Source: Flavobacteriaceae bacterium PS02336
Lineage (GTDB): Bacteria > Bacteroidota > Bacteroidia > Flavobacteriales > Flavobacteriaceae
Assembly (NCBI GenBank): GCA_029960065.1
Contig: JASCOF010000003.1
Location: 248,001-312,000, forward strand
Direction of reading: 5' to 3'
Length of the DNA stretch: 64,000 nucleotides
The notes under the pieces were generated by a model, which saw nothing but the letters and a program-made list of their open reading frames with translations, searched no databases and had not been told where the DNA came from. Shown piece after piece: positions 51,958-60,238 of this stretch (the stretch's first letter is position 1; each line of letters begins with the position of its first letter). Position numbers and translations under genes: made by a program.

Positions 51958-52007
51958 TATTTTTATCAATAGCAAAATAATTAATATACACCTTAAATTT
52001 AAACTGC

Positions 52008-52340
52008 ATGGGAAAATTTGTAATCACTACGAGAGCTAACGGAGAGTTTCAATTCAATTTAAAAGCTGGAAATGGCCAGACAATATTAACTAGTGAAGGT
52101 TATACAACTAAAGCGGCGGCTAATAACGGAATCGAATCTGTAAAAACTAACGCTGCAGATGATAATCGTTACGACAGAAAAGAAGCAAAAAATGGAAAAC
52201 CATATTTCAATTTAAAAGCTGGAAACGGTCAAATTATCGGTGCTAGTGAAATGTACGAAAGTGTTTCTGCAAGAGAAAATGGAATTGAATCTGTAAAGAA
52301 AAATGCTCCTGATGCAACTATAGACGATCAGACGGCTTAA
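52008..52340 (+). CDS. YegP-family protein (two DUF1508 repeats)
   Basis: 110 residues made of two copies of the DUF1508 motif: FQFNLKAGNGQTILTSEGY with AANNGIESVKTNA, and YFNLKAGNGQIIGASEMY with ARENGIESVKKNA. Each unit forms a small beta-sheet plus helix. The family is widespread and cytoplasmic, with suspected stress roles and no known activity. The gene ends at a strong terminator. Confidence 0.88.
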   Translation: MGKFVITTRANGEFQFNLKAGNGQTILTSEGYTTKAAANNGIESVKTNAADDNRYDRKEAKNGKPYFNLKAGNGQIIGASEMYESVSARENGIESVKKNAPDATIDDQTA

Positions 52341-52357
52341 GGCTTATTTATAATTAT

Positions 52358-52399
52358 AAAAAAATCGGTTTCTATGAATTTAGAAACCGATTTTTTTTT
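52358..52399. terminator. Bidirectional intrinsic terminator
   Basis: An A tract plus ATCGGTTTCT pairs with AGAAACCGAT plus a long T tract around an ATGAATTT loop. It serves the YegP gene and, from the other strand, the GH43 gene. Confidence 0.9.
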
Positions 52400-52421
52400 A
52401 TTGAAAATTAAACGCTGAAAT

Positions 52422-54359
52422 TTATTTCTTCAAACCTTCAATCCCATCATGAGTTGGGATAACCTGTTTAATAGTTCCATCTGCATTGAACTCAAGTTTA
52501 TCCATACAAACTTCACGGTGAAAACCTCCAGCATCTCCCATTTTTATTCCAGTTGGATAGGAAAATCTGTGATACGTAATATACCATTCGTCCTTATTTG
52601 GAATCTGCAGTATAGAATTATGTCCTGTTGCATAAATTCCTTCCTCTGGTTTTCCTTGAATTACAATGTTATTTTCTGGAATTTCTAATGGTCCTGTTGG
52701 CGAATCTGACATTCCGTATCTTACTTTATACTTCGGACTTCTCGTATCGTCTTCACTCCAAAAGAAATAGTATTTTCCATTTCTGTAAATAACATACGTT
52801 CCTTCGCGAAATGAATTGTTTACAGCTATAATTTTTTGTGTTCCTGATTTTAAACTAACCATATCTGGATTTAATTCGGCTACAGCCATATACATATTAC
52901 CCCAGTACAAATAACTTTTCCCTGTTTTGGGATCTGTAAAAACATCTGGATCAATTTCCTGTCCATCAGTTATTCCTTCAGGTCTTTTGGCTACTATTGC
53001 TTTTCCGCTGTCTTTAAAAGGTCCTGCTGGATGATCCGAAACTGCCACTCCTACTTTTTGTGCAGCAGTGAAATAATAGAAATACTTGTATTTTCCTTTT
53101 ATCTTTTTCTCTACAATACAAGGCGCCCACGCATTTCTATTTCCCCATGGAACGTCTTTTTTAAGATCTAGAATTACGCCCTCGTCTTTCCAATCCACTA
53201 AATTATCAGAAGAAAATGTTTTAAAGTAATAACCCGACCAGCCATCAAATCCGTCGCTTGTTGGATAGATGTAATACTTTTTTGTTTGGTTTGAGTACAA
53301 AATTTCGGGATCGGCATAATAGCCTTCCAAAACTGGATTATGATTTATTTTTGGAAGTTTAGCAGGCGTTCCCCATTTGTCTGTAATTCTCTTTAATTCA
53401 GAACGCGTTATAGGCAGAATAGTTCCGTGTCGCGGATTAAAATCCATTGAAATATCATGGTCAATCACGCTAAAATTTTCTAAATCTTTTGTTTTTGTAA
53501 ATTGATATCTTCCTTTGGTATAAACATCGTACATTAAAATATACTCGTCAGAATTGTTTAGTTTAAACACACTCGAACCTTCGACTCCATCTTTTGTCTG
53601 CTGGAGATAATTATCATTTTCAGTCCAATTTCCCGAAGTTAAATCTTTTGTAACTGCTACCTTGATTCCAGGCGTATTGGTTTCTGTTTTATAAAAAAGA
53701 TGATATTCTCCATTTTTTTCGATAATATCGCCATCAATACAAGCGTTGCCAGACTTTGGAACAAACAATAATTTTGGAGCACTTTCTAAGGCTGTAAAAT
53801 CTTTATTCGCGTAAGCGTAGTAAATTTTATCTGGTCCGCCTCCATGCTGCATACTAAAGTAAATCATGTATTTACCTGCTTTTTTGTCGTAAATCGTCTG
53901 AGGTGCCCAAACTCTTTTTAAATCTTCATTTCCAGAAAATACGGTCTGGATATTCACAATACTGCTTTTCCAATTTACTAAATCGGTACTTTTTAATAAA
54001 ACCATAGCACGATTGCTGTCCCATCCTTTTGAAGATGTCATATCGGTCAAAACCATATAAAATGTTTTTCCGTCTTCCCCGCGCAGAATATGCGGATCAC
54101 GAACTCCTCCTGTTGAACTAATTGTTTTACTGTCTATAACAGGTTTGTTATTATTAAGAGCATAATAGTGATAACCGTCTGTGCTAACGGCATAATTTAC
54201 TGCTTCTTCTTCGACTTTGTTTCCAATGAAATAAACAAATAGATAAGCTGTTAAATCCTTTTCGGCAATAACGGGCGGAATTCCTTTTGCTGTATTCTGG
54301 GCTTGTATAGAATTAGAAAGGCTTATTAAAGATATCAGACAAAAAAATATTCTTTTCAT
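52422..54359 (-). CDS. Bimodular GH43 glycosidase (two complete propeller domains)
   Basis: 645 residues with a signal peptide (to about IQAQ21). Two GH43-like five-bladed propellers lie in tandem. The N-domain (about 30-310) shows VRDPHI (base Asp88), WAPQTI, CIDGDII (Asp211) and GVEGSSVF (acid Glu260). The C-domain (about 338-640) shows YYADPEI (Asp350), AWAPCIV, EIDPDVF (Asp470/472) and FREGTYV (Glu519). Both seem catalytically complete. Members act on alpha-L-arabinofuranosides, beta-xylosides or beta-1,3-galactan. The start codon follows the GH27 stop without a gap, so it is the coupled last gene of PUL 2. Confidence 0.88.
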   Translation of the reverse strand: MKRIFFCLISLISLSNSIQAQNTAKGIPPVIAEKDLTAYLFVYFIGNKVEEEAVNYAVSTDGYHYYALNNNKPVIDSKTISSTGGVRDPHILRGEDGKTFYMVLTDMTSSKGWDSNRAMVLLKSTDLVNWKSSIVNIQTVFSGNEDLKRVWAPQTIYDKKAGKYMIYFSMQHGGGPDKIYYAYANKDFTALESAPKLLFVPKSGNACIDGDIIEKNGEYHLFYKTETNTPGIKVAVTKDLTSGNWTENDNYLQQTKDGVEGSSVFKLNNSDEYILMYDVYTKGRYQFTKTKDLENFSVIDHDISMDFNPRHGTILPITRSELKRITDKWGTPAKLPKINHNPVLEGYYADPEILYSNQTKKYYIYPTSDGFDGWSGYYFKTFSSDNLVDWKDEGVILDLKKDVPWGNRNAWAPCIVEKKIKGKYKYFYYFTAAQKVGVAVSDHPAGPFKDSGKAIVAKRPEGITDGQEIDPDVFTDPKTGKSYLYWGNMYMAVAELNPDMVSLKSGTQKIIAVNNSFREGTYVIYRNGKYYFFWSEDDTRSPKYKVRYGMSDSPTGPLEIPENNIVIQGKPEEGIYATGHNSILQIPNKDEWYITYHRFSYPTGIKMGDAGGFHREVCMDKLEFNADGTIKQVIPTHDGIEGLKK

Positions 54360-55730
54360 TTATTTTTTACTTTTTAATTGATATAAAACAGAAGCGTGAG
54401 GTTTCAAATCGGCTCCAATTTCTTTAGACGATAATTTTGATTTTTCGCCTGTCCACATATTTAAAATTTCGGCTGAACCTGAAATTCCGAGATCAGAAAG
54501 GTTTACCGAAACCTTTTGCGAATCTTTGTCTGAAATATTGAATAAAGCCAGATAAACACTCCCATCTTTTGGATTTTTTGAAGTTACCGCAATTTTCCCC
54601 TCTTTTTGGAAAAGCTGTTTAACAGCAGTACTTTCGTTATGCATTTTTACAACTTCTTTGTTCGTTAACAATGCTAAAGTAAAAGCATCATTACTTGGCA
54701 GATCTCCTCCGAAAAACAGTGGCGATTTGAAGATGTTGAAAAATGTAATCAAAGTATATTGTTCGTCTTTTGTTAGACGTGTCATTCTATCTTCACCGCG
54801 CTCTCCTCTGATTGAAATACGTCCTAACGGAATCATGTCACAATCTGGCCAAGTTCCCGGCGCAATGTGCGGATACCATTTTTGCGCCACATCCATTAAA
54901 TGAGTAATATGAGGCCATGTGTCCCAAACATCGTCAACCATACGCCACATATTGGCATGTGAGCTTACGTGCTGTGCGGCCGAAATCGGCGTTTCTCCCG
55001 GTGACGTACTTAGAACGATTTTACGTCCGCAGTGATCAATTGCATTTCTGATTAAGTTGATTTCTCCTTCGTGATACGGTCTTGATAAATCATCAATTTT
55101 GATAAAATCTACTCCCCATTGTGCGTACAATTCGAAGATAGAATTATAATATTCCTGCGCTCCCGGTTTGTCTGCTAAAACGGTATAATTATCTTTTAAC
55201 CATTCGCACTGCAGAGCTGTAGTATAAATTTGATCTGCTGTAATTCCGTTTGTACCTTTAATCGGAAGTTTATCTTCAACTGCTTTTTTAGGAATACCGC
55301 GCATAATATGGATTCCGAATTTCAAGCCTTTTTTATGAATATAATCGGCTAAAGGTTTAAAACCTTGTCCGTCTTTTGCTGAAGGAAATCGGTTCACTGC
55401 TGGAAGATATCTTCCATATTGATCGATTACATAACGCGGATCGGTCTGATTGTAACCTCCTGCTTTATCATTTTCGACAAACCATCGGATATCAACAACA
55501 ACATATTCCCAGCCAAATTTCTTCAGCTCTTTTGCCATATAATCGGCATTGGCTTTTACTTCATGTTCTTCGACTGTTGGTCCATAACAATCCCAGCTGT
55601 TCCAGCCCATTGGCGGCGTTTGTGCCCATTGTTTAAATTCCTCTTTTTGAAACGGTTTGGTTTGTGCGGTAGATACGACGGATAAGAAAAAAGCTCCTAT
55701 CGCCATTGTAAGTAAGTTTGATTTTTTCAT
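54360..55730 (-). CDS. GH27-family glycosidase (alpha-galactosidase or beta-L-arabinopyranosidase)
   Basis: 456 residues with a signal peptide (to about VSTAQ23). GH27 markers are PPMGWNSWDCYG near 39, EYVVVDIRWF near 75, the nucleophile region DFIKIDDLSRP (Asp213 by position) and MWRMVDDVWDTW near 261 with the acid/base Asp. The C-terminal beta-sandwich is VYLALFNISD and after. The KIDD nucleophile strand differs from the classical KYDNC of alpha-galactosidases, so another pyranose such as beta-L-arabinopyranose is possible. It belongs to PUL 2. Confidence 0.85.
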   Translation of the reverse strand: MKKSNLLTMAIGAFFLSVVSTAQTKPFQKEEFKQWAQTPPMGWNSWDCYGPTVEEHEVKANADYMAKELKKFGWEYVVVDIRWFVENDKAGGYNQTDPRYVIDQYGRYLPAVNRFPSAKDGQGFKPLADYIHKKGLKFGIHIMRGIPKKAVEDKLPIKGTNGITADQIYTTALQCEWLKDNYTVLADKPGAQEYYNSIFELYAQWGVDFIKIDDLSRPYHEGEINLIRNAIDHCGRKIVLSTSPGETPISAAQHVSSHANMWRMVDDVWDTWPHITHLMDVAQKWYPHIAPGTWPDCDMIPLGRISIRGERGEDRMTRLTKDEQYTLITFFNIFKSPLFFGGDLPSNDAFTLALLTNKEVVKMHNESTAVKQLFQKEGKIAVTSKNPKDGSVYLALFNISDKDSQKVSVNLSDLGISGSAEILNMWTGEKSKLSSKEIGADLKPHASVLYQLKSKK

Positions 55731-55776
55731 TGTTTTGTGGTTATGTGTATTTTTTACACTTTAAATATAATGAAAA

Positions 55777-55828
55777 AAAATTATCCCATTGTTTTTTTGC
55801 TAATTACTTGATACAATGGGATAATTTT
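55777..55828. repeat. Perfect 16-bp inverted repeat between GH2 and GH27 genes of PUL 2
   Basis: AAAATTATCCCATTGT (55777-55792) and ACAATGGGATAATTTT (55813-55828), separated by 20 nt, lie inside the PUL 2 gene series. It could be an attenuator or a regulator-binding dyad that sets off GH27-GH43 expression. Confidence 0.7.
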
Positions 55829-55868
55829 CATTTTCATATCCTTACTGGAGTATGCAGATATGATACTA

Positions 55869-58292
55869 TTATTTCACATTAATGGTAACCTCAACAGGTT
55901 TTAGCCATTGACTGGTAAATTTTACTTTTATTGGCGCTGTTGAATCTCCATTTGCCTGAATATAAGCTGCAATATGGCCGTGGAAAACTCTTTGTACATT
56001 ATCTGTATAATCGGTCATGTCACTGTTGTTTCCAGCTTCTAATCCTAATAATGTTCCAGCGCCATTAATGGTGCAAGTAACTTCATTATCTGAAAGCATT
56101 ACTGGAAGTCCATTTTGGTCTTTAACCTGCACCATAATTTTAGCCACACCCTTGTCTTTGCTAATCGTGATATCTTTATCCGCAATCGTTAATTCTACTG
56201 GCTGCTGCGTTGAATTAATTGCATAACGGCTCACTTCTTTATCGCTTTTATCTAAACCGACAACTTCTAGTTTTCCTGAAGCAAATGGAATGTCCCAATA
56301 AATAATTCCCGTTTTTTCATCGTATAATTTGGTTTCTCCTACTGCTTTTCCGTTCAATTCTAAACGTGCTTTAGCAGCATTAGTATAACAAACCACACGG
56401 ATTTTTTGTCCCGTTTCGTAATTCCATATTGACCATGCATCTTTAGAAATATCTTTTTCATTTACTAATGGATACGTTCCTAAATACGCCATTGGTTTAT
56501 CTGACCATAATGACTGACGGAAATATCCTCTTGGTTTGATTACTCCTGCAAAATCTACTAAACCAGAATAAAATCCTCTTGAAGGCCATCTTCCTGATTC
56601 TCCTAAATAATCGATTCCTGTCCAAAGAAACTGGCCGAAAATAAATTTATTGTTTTTTACTGCCAGCCAAGGTTCCATATCATGAACATTTTCGCTTCCG
56701 TAAATGACTCTTTTCGGATATTTTTCGTGATCTGATTTGTATTTGCTTTCTGTATAATTATACCCTGTAATGTCTAAAGCACCCGGATATTCTGTTTCGT
56801 TAGACATCGCAACACCTGCTAAACCTGCCGTTGTCGGGCGTGATTTGTCGTATTTTTTAACCGCCGCAACCAAACGTTTTGCGATCGCTCCAAGACGCAT
56901 GGCATCTGGTGCGTCTTTTTTGTAACCGCCATAAGCCGCTTGTCCGAAACCGTCTTTTCCTTTGTCTAAAACAGGGTGAGAATACGGATCGTTTGGATAA
57001 TCTACCTCGTTACCAATACTCCATCCGAATACCGAAAGATGGTTTCTGTCGCGGCGCACGAAATCTTCTAAATCTTTTTCTGCATAATCAGCAAAAATAT
57101 CAAAAGAACCTTGGAAACCCGGAGTTCCGTAATTCCAGCCTTCTAACCATTTGCGTTTTGGAAATTCCCATTCGTCATACGCTTCGTTTAAAACCAATAA
57201 TCCTAATTCGTCGCAAAGTTCATAAAAATCTGGCGCTTGTGGATTATGACTTGTACGGATTGCATTTACTCCAATTTCTTTCAATGTTTTTAATCTTGTT
57301 TTCCAAACTTCTCTTGGAACTGCAGATCCTAAAACTCCTGCATCGTGGTGCAGACAAACTCCTTTCATTTTCATCCACTTTCCGTTTAGGGCAAAACCAT
57401 TGTTTGGATCGAATGTAAAACTTCTGAAACCAGTTTGTGTTACTGTTTTATCAATTTCTTTTCCGTCTTGTAAAACCGTTGTTTTTAATTCATACAAATT
57501 CGGGTTTTCTAAATCCCACAACTGTGGATTTTTAACGTTTATTTTTGTTTCAATTTTCCCATTCTGACTTCCTGCAACTTCGACTTTAGAAGAAGATTTA
57601 GCTACTGATTTTCCCTCTTTTGAGAAAAGTTCATTCACAATAGTAAGACTTGCTTTTGATTTTGAAGCATTTTCAACCTCAACTTCAACATTCAAAGTTC
57701 CGTTTCCTTTATTTATTTCTGGATAAGCGTAAACGCCCCATTGTGCAATATGTACTGGATTGGCATAAACTACCCACACATTTCTGTAAATTCCAGAACC
57801 GGTGTACCATCTTGAATCAGCACTTTGGCTGTGATCTACACGAACGGAAATGGTATTTTCGCCGCCAAATTTTACAAAAGGCGTTGCATCATAAGCAAAT
57901 GAAATATAACCATTTGGACGTTTTCCTAGTGAATGCCCGTTGATAAAAACTTCGCTTCTGTTGTACACTCCTTCAAAATACAAATACACTTTTTCACCCG
58001 ATTTGCTTTGCGGAACATTGATTGATTTTCTGTACCAAGCAATTCCACCCGGCAGATAACCAGTACAACTTGCCAGCGTTGGACTCAACTGCCCTTTTAC
58101 GCTCCAGTCATGCGGTACATTTACGTTCTGCCATTTGCTGTCGTCAAAAGCTGCATTTTTTGCTTCTGGAGTTTCCTGAAGATTGAATTTCCAATTGTCA
58201 TTTATTTTCTTAGAATCTCCAAACGATATCTGACTGCTTGCAGACAGACATGAAAAGAGTAATACGGGGATTAAAATTTTCTTAGTTAACAC
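55869..58292 (-). CDS. GH2 beta-galactosidase with C-terminal Ig-like modules, GTG start
   Basis: 807 residues. The start codon is GTG (58292), which gives a signal peptide (LTKKILIPVLLFSCLSASSQ). GH2 jelly-roll, Ig-like and TIM-barrel domains are followed by further beta-sandwich modules (about 620-807; ELTIADKDITISKDKGVAKI). The acid/base is Glu429 in GWSIGNEVDY and the nucleophile Glu534 in IYGSENVHDM. The layout is that of exo-beta-galactosidases of Bacteroidota PULs, and it lacks an NxK motif. In PUL 2 it should trim galactose from beta-1,6-galactan fragments released by the GH30 enzymes. Confidence 0.9.
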   Translation of the reverse strand: MLTKKILIPVLLFSCLSASSQISFGDSKKINDNWKFNLQETPEAKNAAFDDSKWQNVNVPHDWSVKGQLSPTLASCTGYLPGGIAWYRKSINVPQSKSGEKVYLYFEGVYNRSEVFINGHSLGKRPNGYISFAYDATPFVKFGGENTISVRVDHSQSADSRWYTGSGIYRNVWVVYANPVHIAQWGVYAYPEINKGNGTLNVEVEVENASKSKASLTIVNELFSKEGKSVAKSSSKVEVAGSQNGKIETKINVKNPQLWDLENPNLYELKTTVLQDGKEIDKTVTQTGFRSFTFDPNNGFALNGKWMKMKGVCLHHDAGVLGSAVPREVWKTRLKTLKEIGVNAIRTSHNPQAPDFYELCDELGLLVLNEAYDEWEFPKRKWLEGWNYGTPGFQGSFDIFADYAEKDLEDFVRRDRNHLSVFGWSIGNEVDYPNDPYSHPVLDKGKDGFGQAAYGGYKKDAPDAMRLGAIAKRLVAAVKKYDKSRPTTAGLAGVAMSNETEYPGALDITGYNYTESKYKSDHEKYPKRVIYGSENVHDMEPWLAVKNNKFIFGQFLWTGIDYLGESGRWPSRGFYSGLVDFAGVIKPRGYFRQSLWSDKPMAYLGTYPLVNEKDISKDAWSIWNYETGQKIRVVCYTNAAKARLELNGKAVGETKLYDEKTGIIYWDIPFASGKLEVVGLDKSDKEVSRYAINSTQQPVELTIADKDITISKDKGVAKIMVQVKDQNGLPVMLSDNEVTCTINGAGTLLGLEAGNNSDMTDYTDNVQRVFHGHIAAYIQANGDSTAPIKVKFTSQWLKPVEVTINVK

Positions 58293-58338
58293 TATATTCT
58301 ATTTTTTAGTTAATTTATTTTTCTTGCATTTTCTAATT

Positions 58339-58401
58339 AGTTTTCAGTCGCGGTCACAGTTTACAGTTGCTGACTGAGAACTGAGACTGAGACTGAAAAC
58401 T
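58339..58401. repeat. Inverted repeat with ACTGAGACTGA runs
   Basis: AGTTTTCAGTC (58339-58349) is mirrored by GACTGAAAACT (58391-58401). Between them are degenerate CTGAGAACTGAGACTGAGAC repeats. It lies between the GH30 and GH2 genes. Confidence 0.6.
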
Positions 58402-58412
58402 GAGGCTGAACA

Positions 58413-59996
58413 CTAAAGCATCTCCGCTACAAAAGTCACTACAGATTTTGCTGGAATCTCTAAATTATTAATTTTCTGAGTATTTACTCTTTTTAAATTT
58501 GAATTTTCAGAAGTTACATAAGGCGTAAATTCATTATTTTTTAATGTTCCTTTTGATAAATCGAATTTATATTTTTGAGCTTCTTTCCCGCAGTTGACTG
58601 CAACAACAATCAGCTTTTTATTTTGAACGTCTTTGTAAGCCGTCAGCATTACATCATTTGCAGCATCTAATTCTTTTTGGTTTGGGATATCAATTCGCTG
58701 CATTCCCGGACGAACAAAAAGCGAATAATTTCCTAAGGCCCAAAGCAGTTTTGAATCGTGAAACTCGCCGTCGTTTTTCACATAATCAGGTTCTGTTCCA
58801 CCTTTGCTTTTTCCATCATCCAAATAAATTAAACCGTCTTTGTAATCTACTCTTGTAATAGATGTCCACCATTGCCATGAAGCGGCGTTGGCAACCGCAA
58901 TATCATTATGAATTAATCTCGCGACGAATAATGCGGTCTGCATTCCTAAATCTCTTCCTCCGCCTGATCCTCCCGGAATTTCATTTTCTCCTGGATTCTC
59001 TAAAATACAATATTCAGACTGCCAATATTTTAATCCCGGTTTTTGTTTTACTTCTGCCGCAATTAATTTACGACTTAAAACCTGTCTTTCAATCGGCCAT
59101 GTTGTAAAATAACTGTGCCCAAGCATTACATTCTTTACATTCGGAAATTTGGTCACATTGGTTTTGGTTTTTCCAAAGAAAAAATCAATTTGAGTATCGC
59201 GGTTTTCAGCATTTACATTTTCATACAAATAATCGATTTGTGCTGCTTCTGCAATGACGATTTCAGTAGTCATCTTTTTAGCCAACAGTTTTTCCGAAAG
59301 TGACTTCGTTAAATCATAAATTTCCTGATTGGTTGCCGGAGTTCCTTCCTGACTGTTGGTGTCGCCTTGTTTTGGCATCCATTCCCACTGCGGTTCGTTT
59401 ATTGGGCTGACATAATCGAATTTGATTCCTTCTTTTTTCTCTAGTCCTTGAATACTTTGAACTAAGAAATCGGCAAATTTTGGAATTGCACCATCTTTTA
59501 GATTCAGTTTATTCTTTTGAGAAGCAAAAGACAATCCGTTATTTGTCATAAAAACAGGCGGACTATTCGTGAAAATCAGAAATTTTTCGACACCGCGTTT
59601 TTTGGCTGCCTGCAAAAACCATCTTTGTCCTTCTTGTTTAGAAAAGTCATAAGTTCCGTCGGCATTTAAAAAACACTCACTTCTTCTCCATTCATCCGAA
59701 ACTTTGCTGTTTTCTCCTTGTTCTGTACTTCCGGCACCCAGATTAAATCTCCAAATCGAAAGTCCGATTCCTTTAGGATTTCCCTGCGCATCGATTTCTT
59801 TACTGAACAGTAAATCTGCAATAGCATTTTTTTTCTGATCGGGCCAATTTTTACCCACAAACTGAGTTCTCCAGGCATCAGAGCCTCCAAAACCATCCAT
59901 CGTTTGTACTACATTATCTGTGCTAATAGTAACCGTTCGCTGTGCAAAAGACAGCGAACTAATTACCAATAAAAGCGAGAGATATATTTTTGTCAT
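58413..59996 (-). CDS. GH30 endo-beta-1,6-galactanase-type enzyme
   Basis: 527 residues with a signal peptide (to about SSLSFAQ19). TIM barrel plus side beta-domain. MDGFGGSDAWRTQFVGKNWP near 33 and IWRFNLGAGSTEQGE near 81 are typical of the GH30 branch that contains endo-beta-1,6-galactanases. The acid/base is Glu201 in SPINEPQWEW and the nucleophile Glu328 in YWQSEYCILE. It would cut beta-1,6-galactan side chains of arabinogalactan. It is a paralog of the gene at 60236. Confidence 0.88.
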   Translation of the reverse strand: MTKIYLSLLLVISSLSFAQRTVTISTDNVVQTMDGFGGSDAWRTQFVGKNWPDQKKNAIADLLFSKEIDAQGNPKGIGLSIWRFNLGAGSTEQGENSKVSDEWRRSECFLNADGTYDFSKQEGQRWFLQAAKKRGVEKFLIFTNSPPVFMTNNGLSFASQKNKLNLKDGAIPKFADFLVQSIQGLEKKEGIKFDYVSPINEPQWEWMPKQGDTNSQEGTPATNQEIYDLTKSLSEKLLAKKMTTEIVIAEAAQIDYLYENVNAENRDTQIDFFFGKTKTNVTKFPNVKNVMLGHSYFTTWPIERQVLSRKLIAAEVKQKPGLKYWQSEYCILENPGENEIPGGSGGGRDLGMQTALFVARLIHNDIAVANAASWQWWTSITRVDYKDGLIYLDDGKSKGGTEPDYVKNDGEFHDSKLLWALGNYSLFVRPGMQRIDIPNQKELDAANDVMLTAYKDVQNKKLIVVAVNCGKEAQKYKFDLSKGTLKNNEFTPYVTSENSNLKRVNTQKINNLEIPAKSVVTFVAEML

Positions 59997-60040
59997 TTAT
60001 TCTTTATTTATCTTATTGACGTCTTTTTTTATCGTCTAGT

Positions 60041-60143
60041 TTGTCATTCCAAGGAATGAGGAATCACATTAGGAATCCCGCAAATTGAACCGCCAATCTT
60101 TGTCGAGTTTCTTGTGGGATCCTTCCTTCGTTAGGATGACAAG
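60041..60143. repeat. TTGTCATTTCGA element, copy C (diverged, inverted)
   Basis: The ends TTGTCATTCCAAGGAATGAG and TTCGTTAGGATGACAAG are imperfect mirrors. The core GCCAATCTTTGTCGA is the reverse complement of the core shared by copies A and B. Length about 103 bp. Confidence 0.7.
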
Positions 60144-60155
60144 ATTGCGGTGAAT

Positions 60156-60188
60156 AGCTTTGTCAAAGTTTAAAACTTTGACAAAGCT
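60156..60188. repeat. TTTGTCAAAG palindrome (second copy)
   Basis: AGCTTTGTCAAAGTTT (60156-60171) and AAACTTTGACAAAGCT (60173-60188) are perfect 16-bp arms with one central base. Only the outermost pairs differ from the palindrome at 25093-25125. Confidence 0.8.
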
Positions 60189-60198
60189 TGTGCTAAAA

Positions 60199-60238
60199 AA
60201 CCTTAGAATCTTAGCACCTTAAAACCTCAGCATCTTTA
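60199..60238. repeat. 8-nt-period repeat (five units) ending on the GH30 stop codon
   Basis: AACCTTAG, AATCTTAG, CACCTTAA, AACCTCAG and CATCTTTA are in register. The final unit overlaps the stop codon of the minus-strand GH30 gene, as at 48407. Confidence 0.65.

Noticed and set aside
56879..57418. 179-codon open frame on the plus strand
   Set aside because: It lies entirely opposite the GH2 gene and its translation has no recognisable domain; codon shadow of a real gene.
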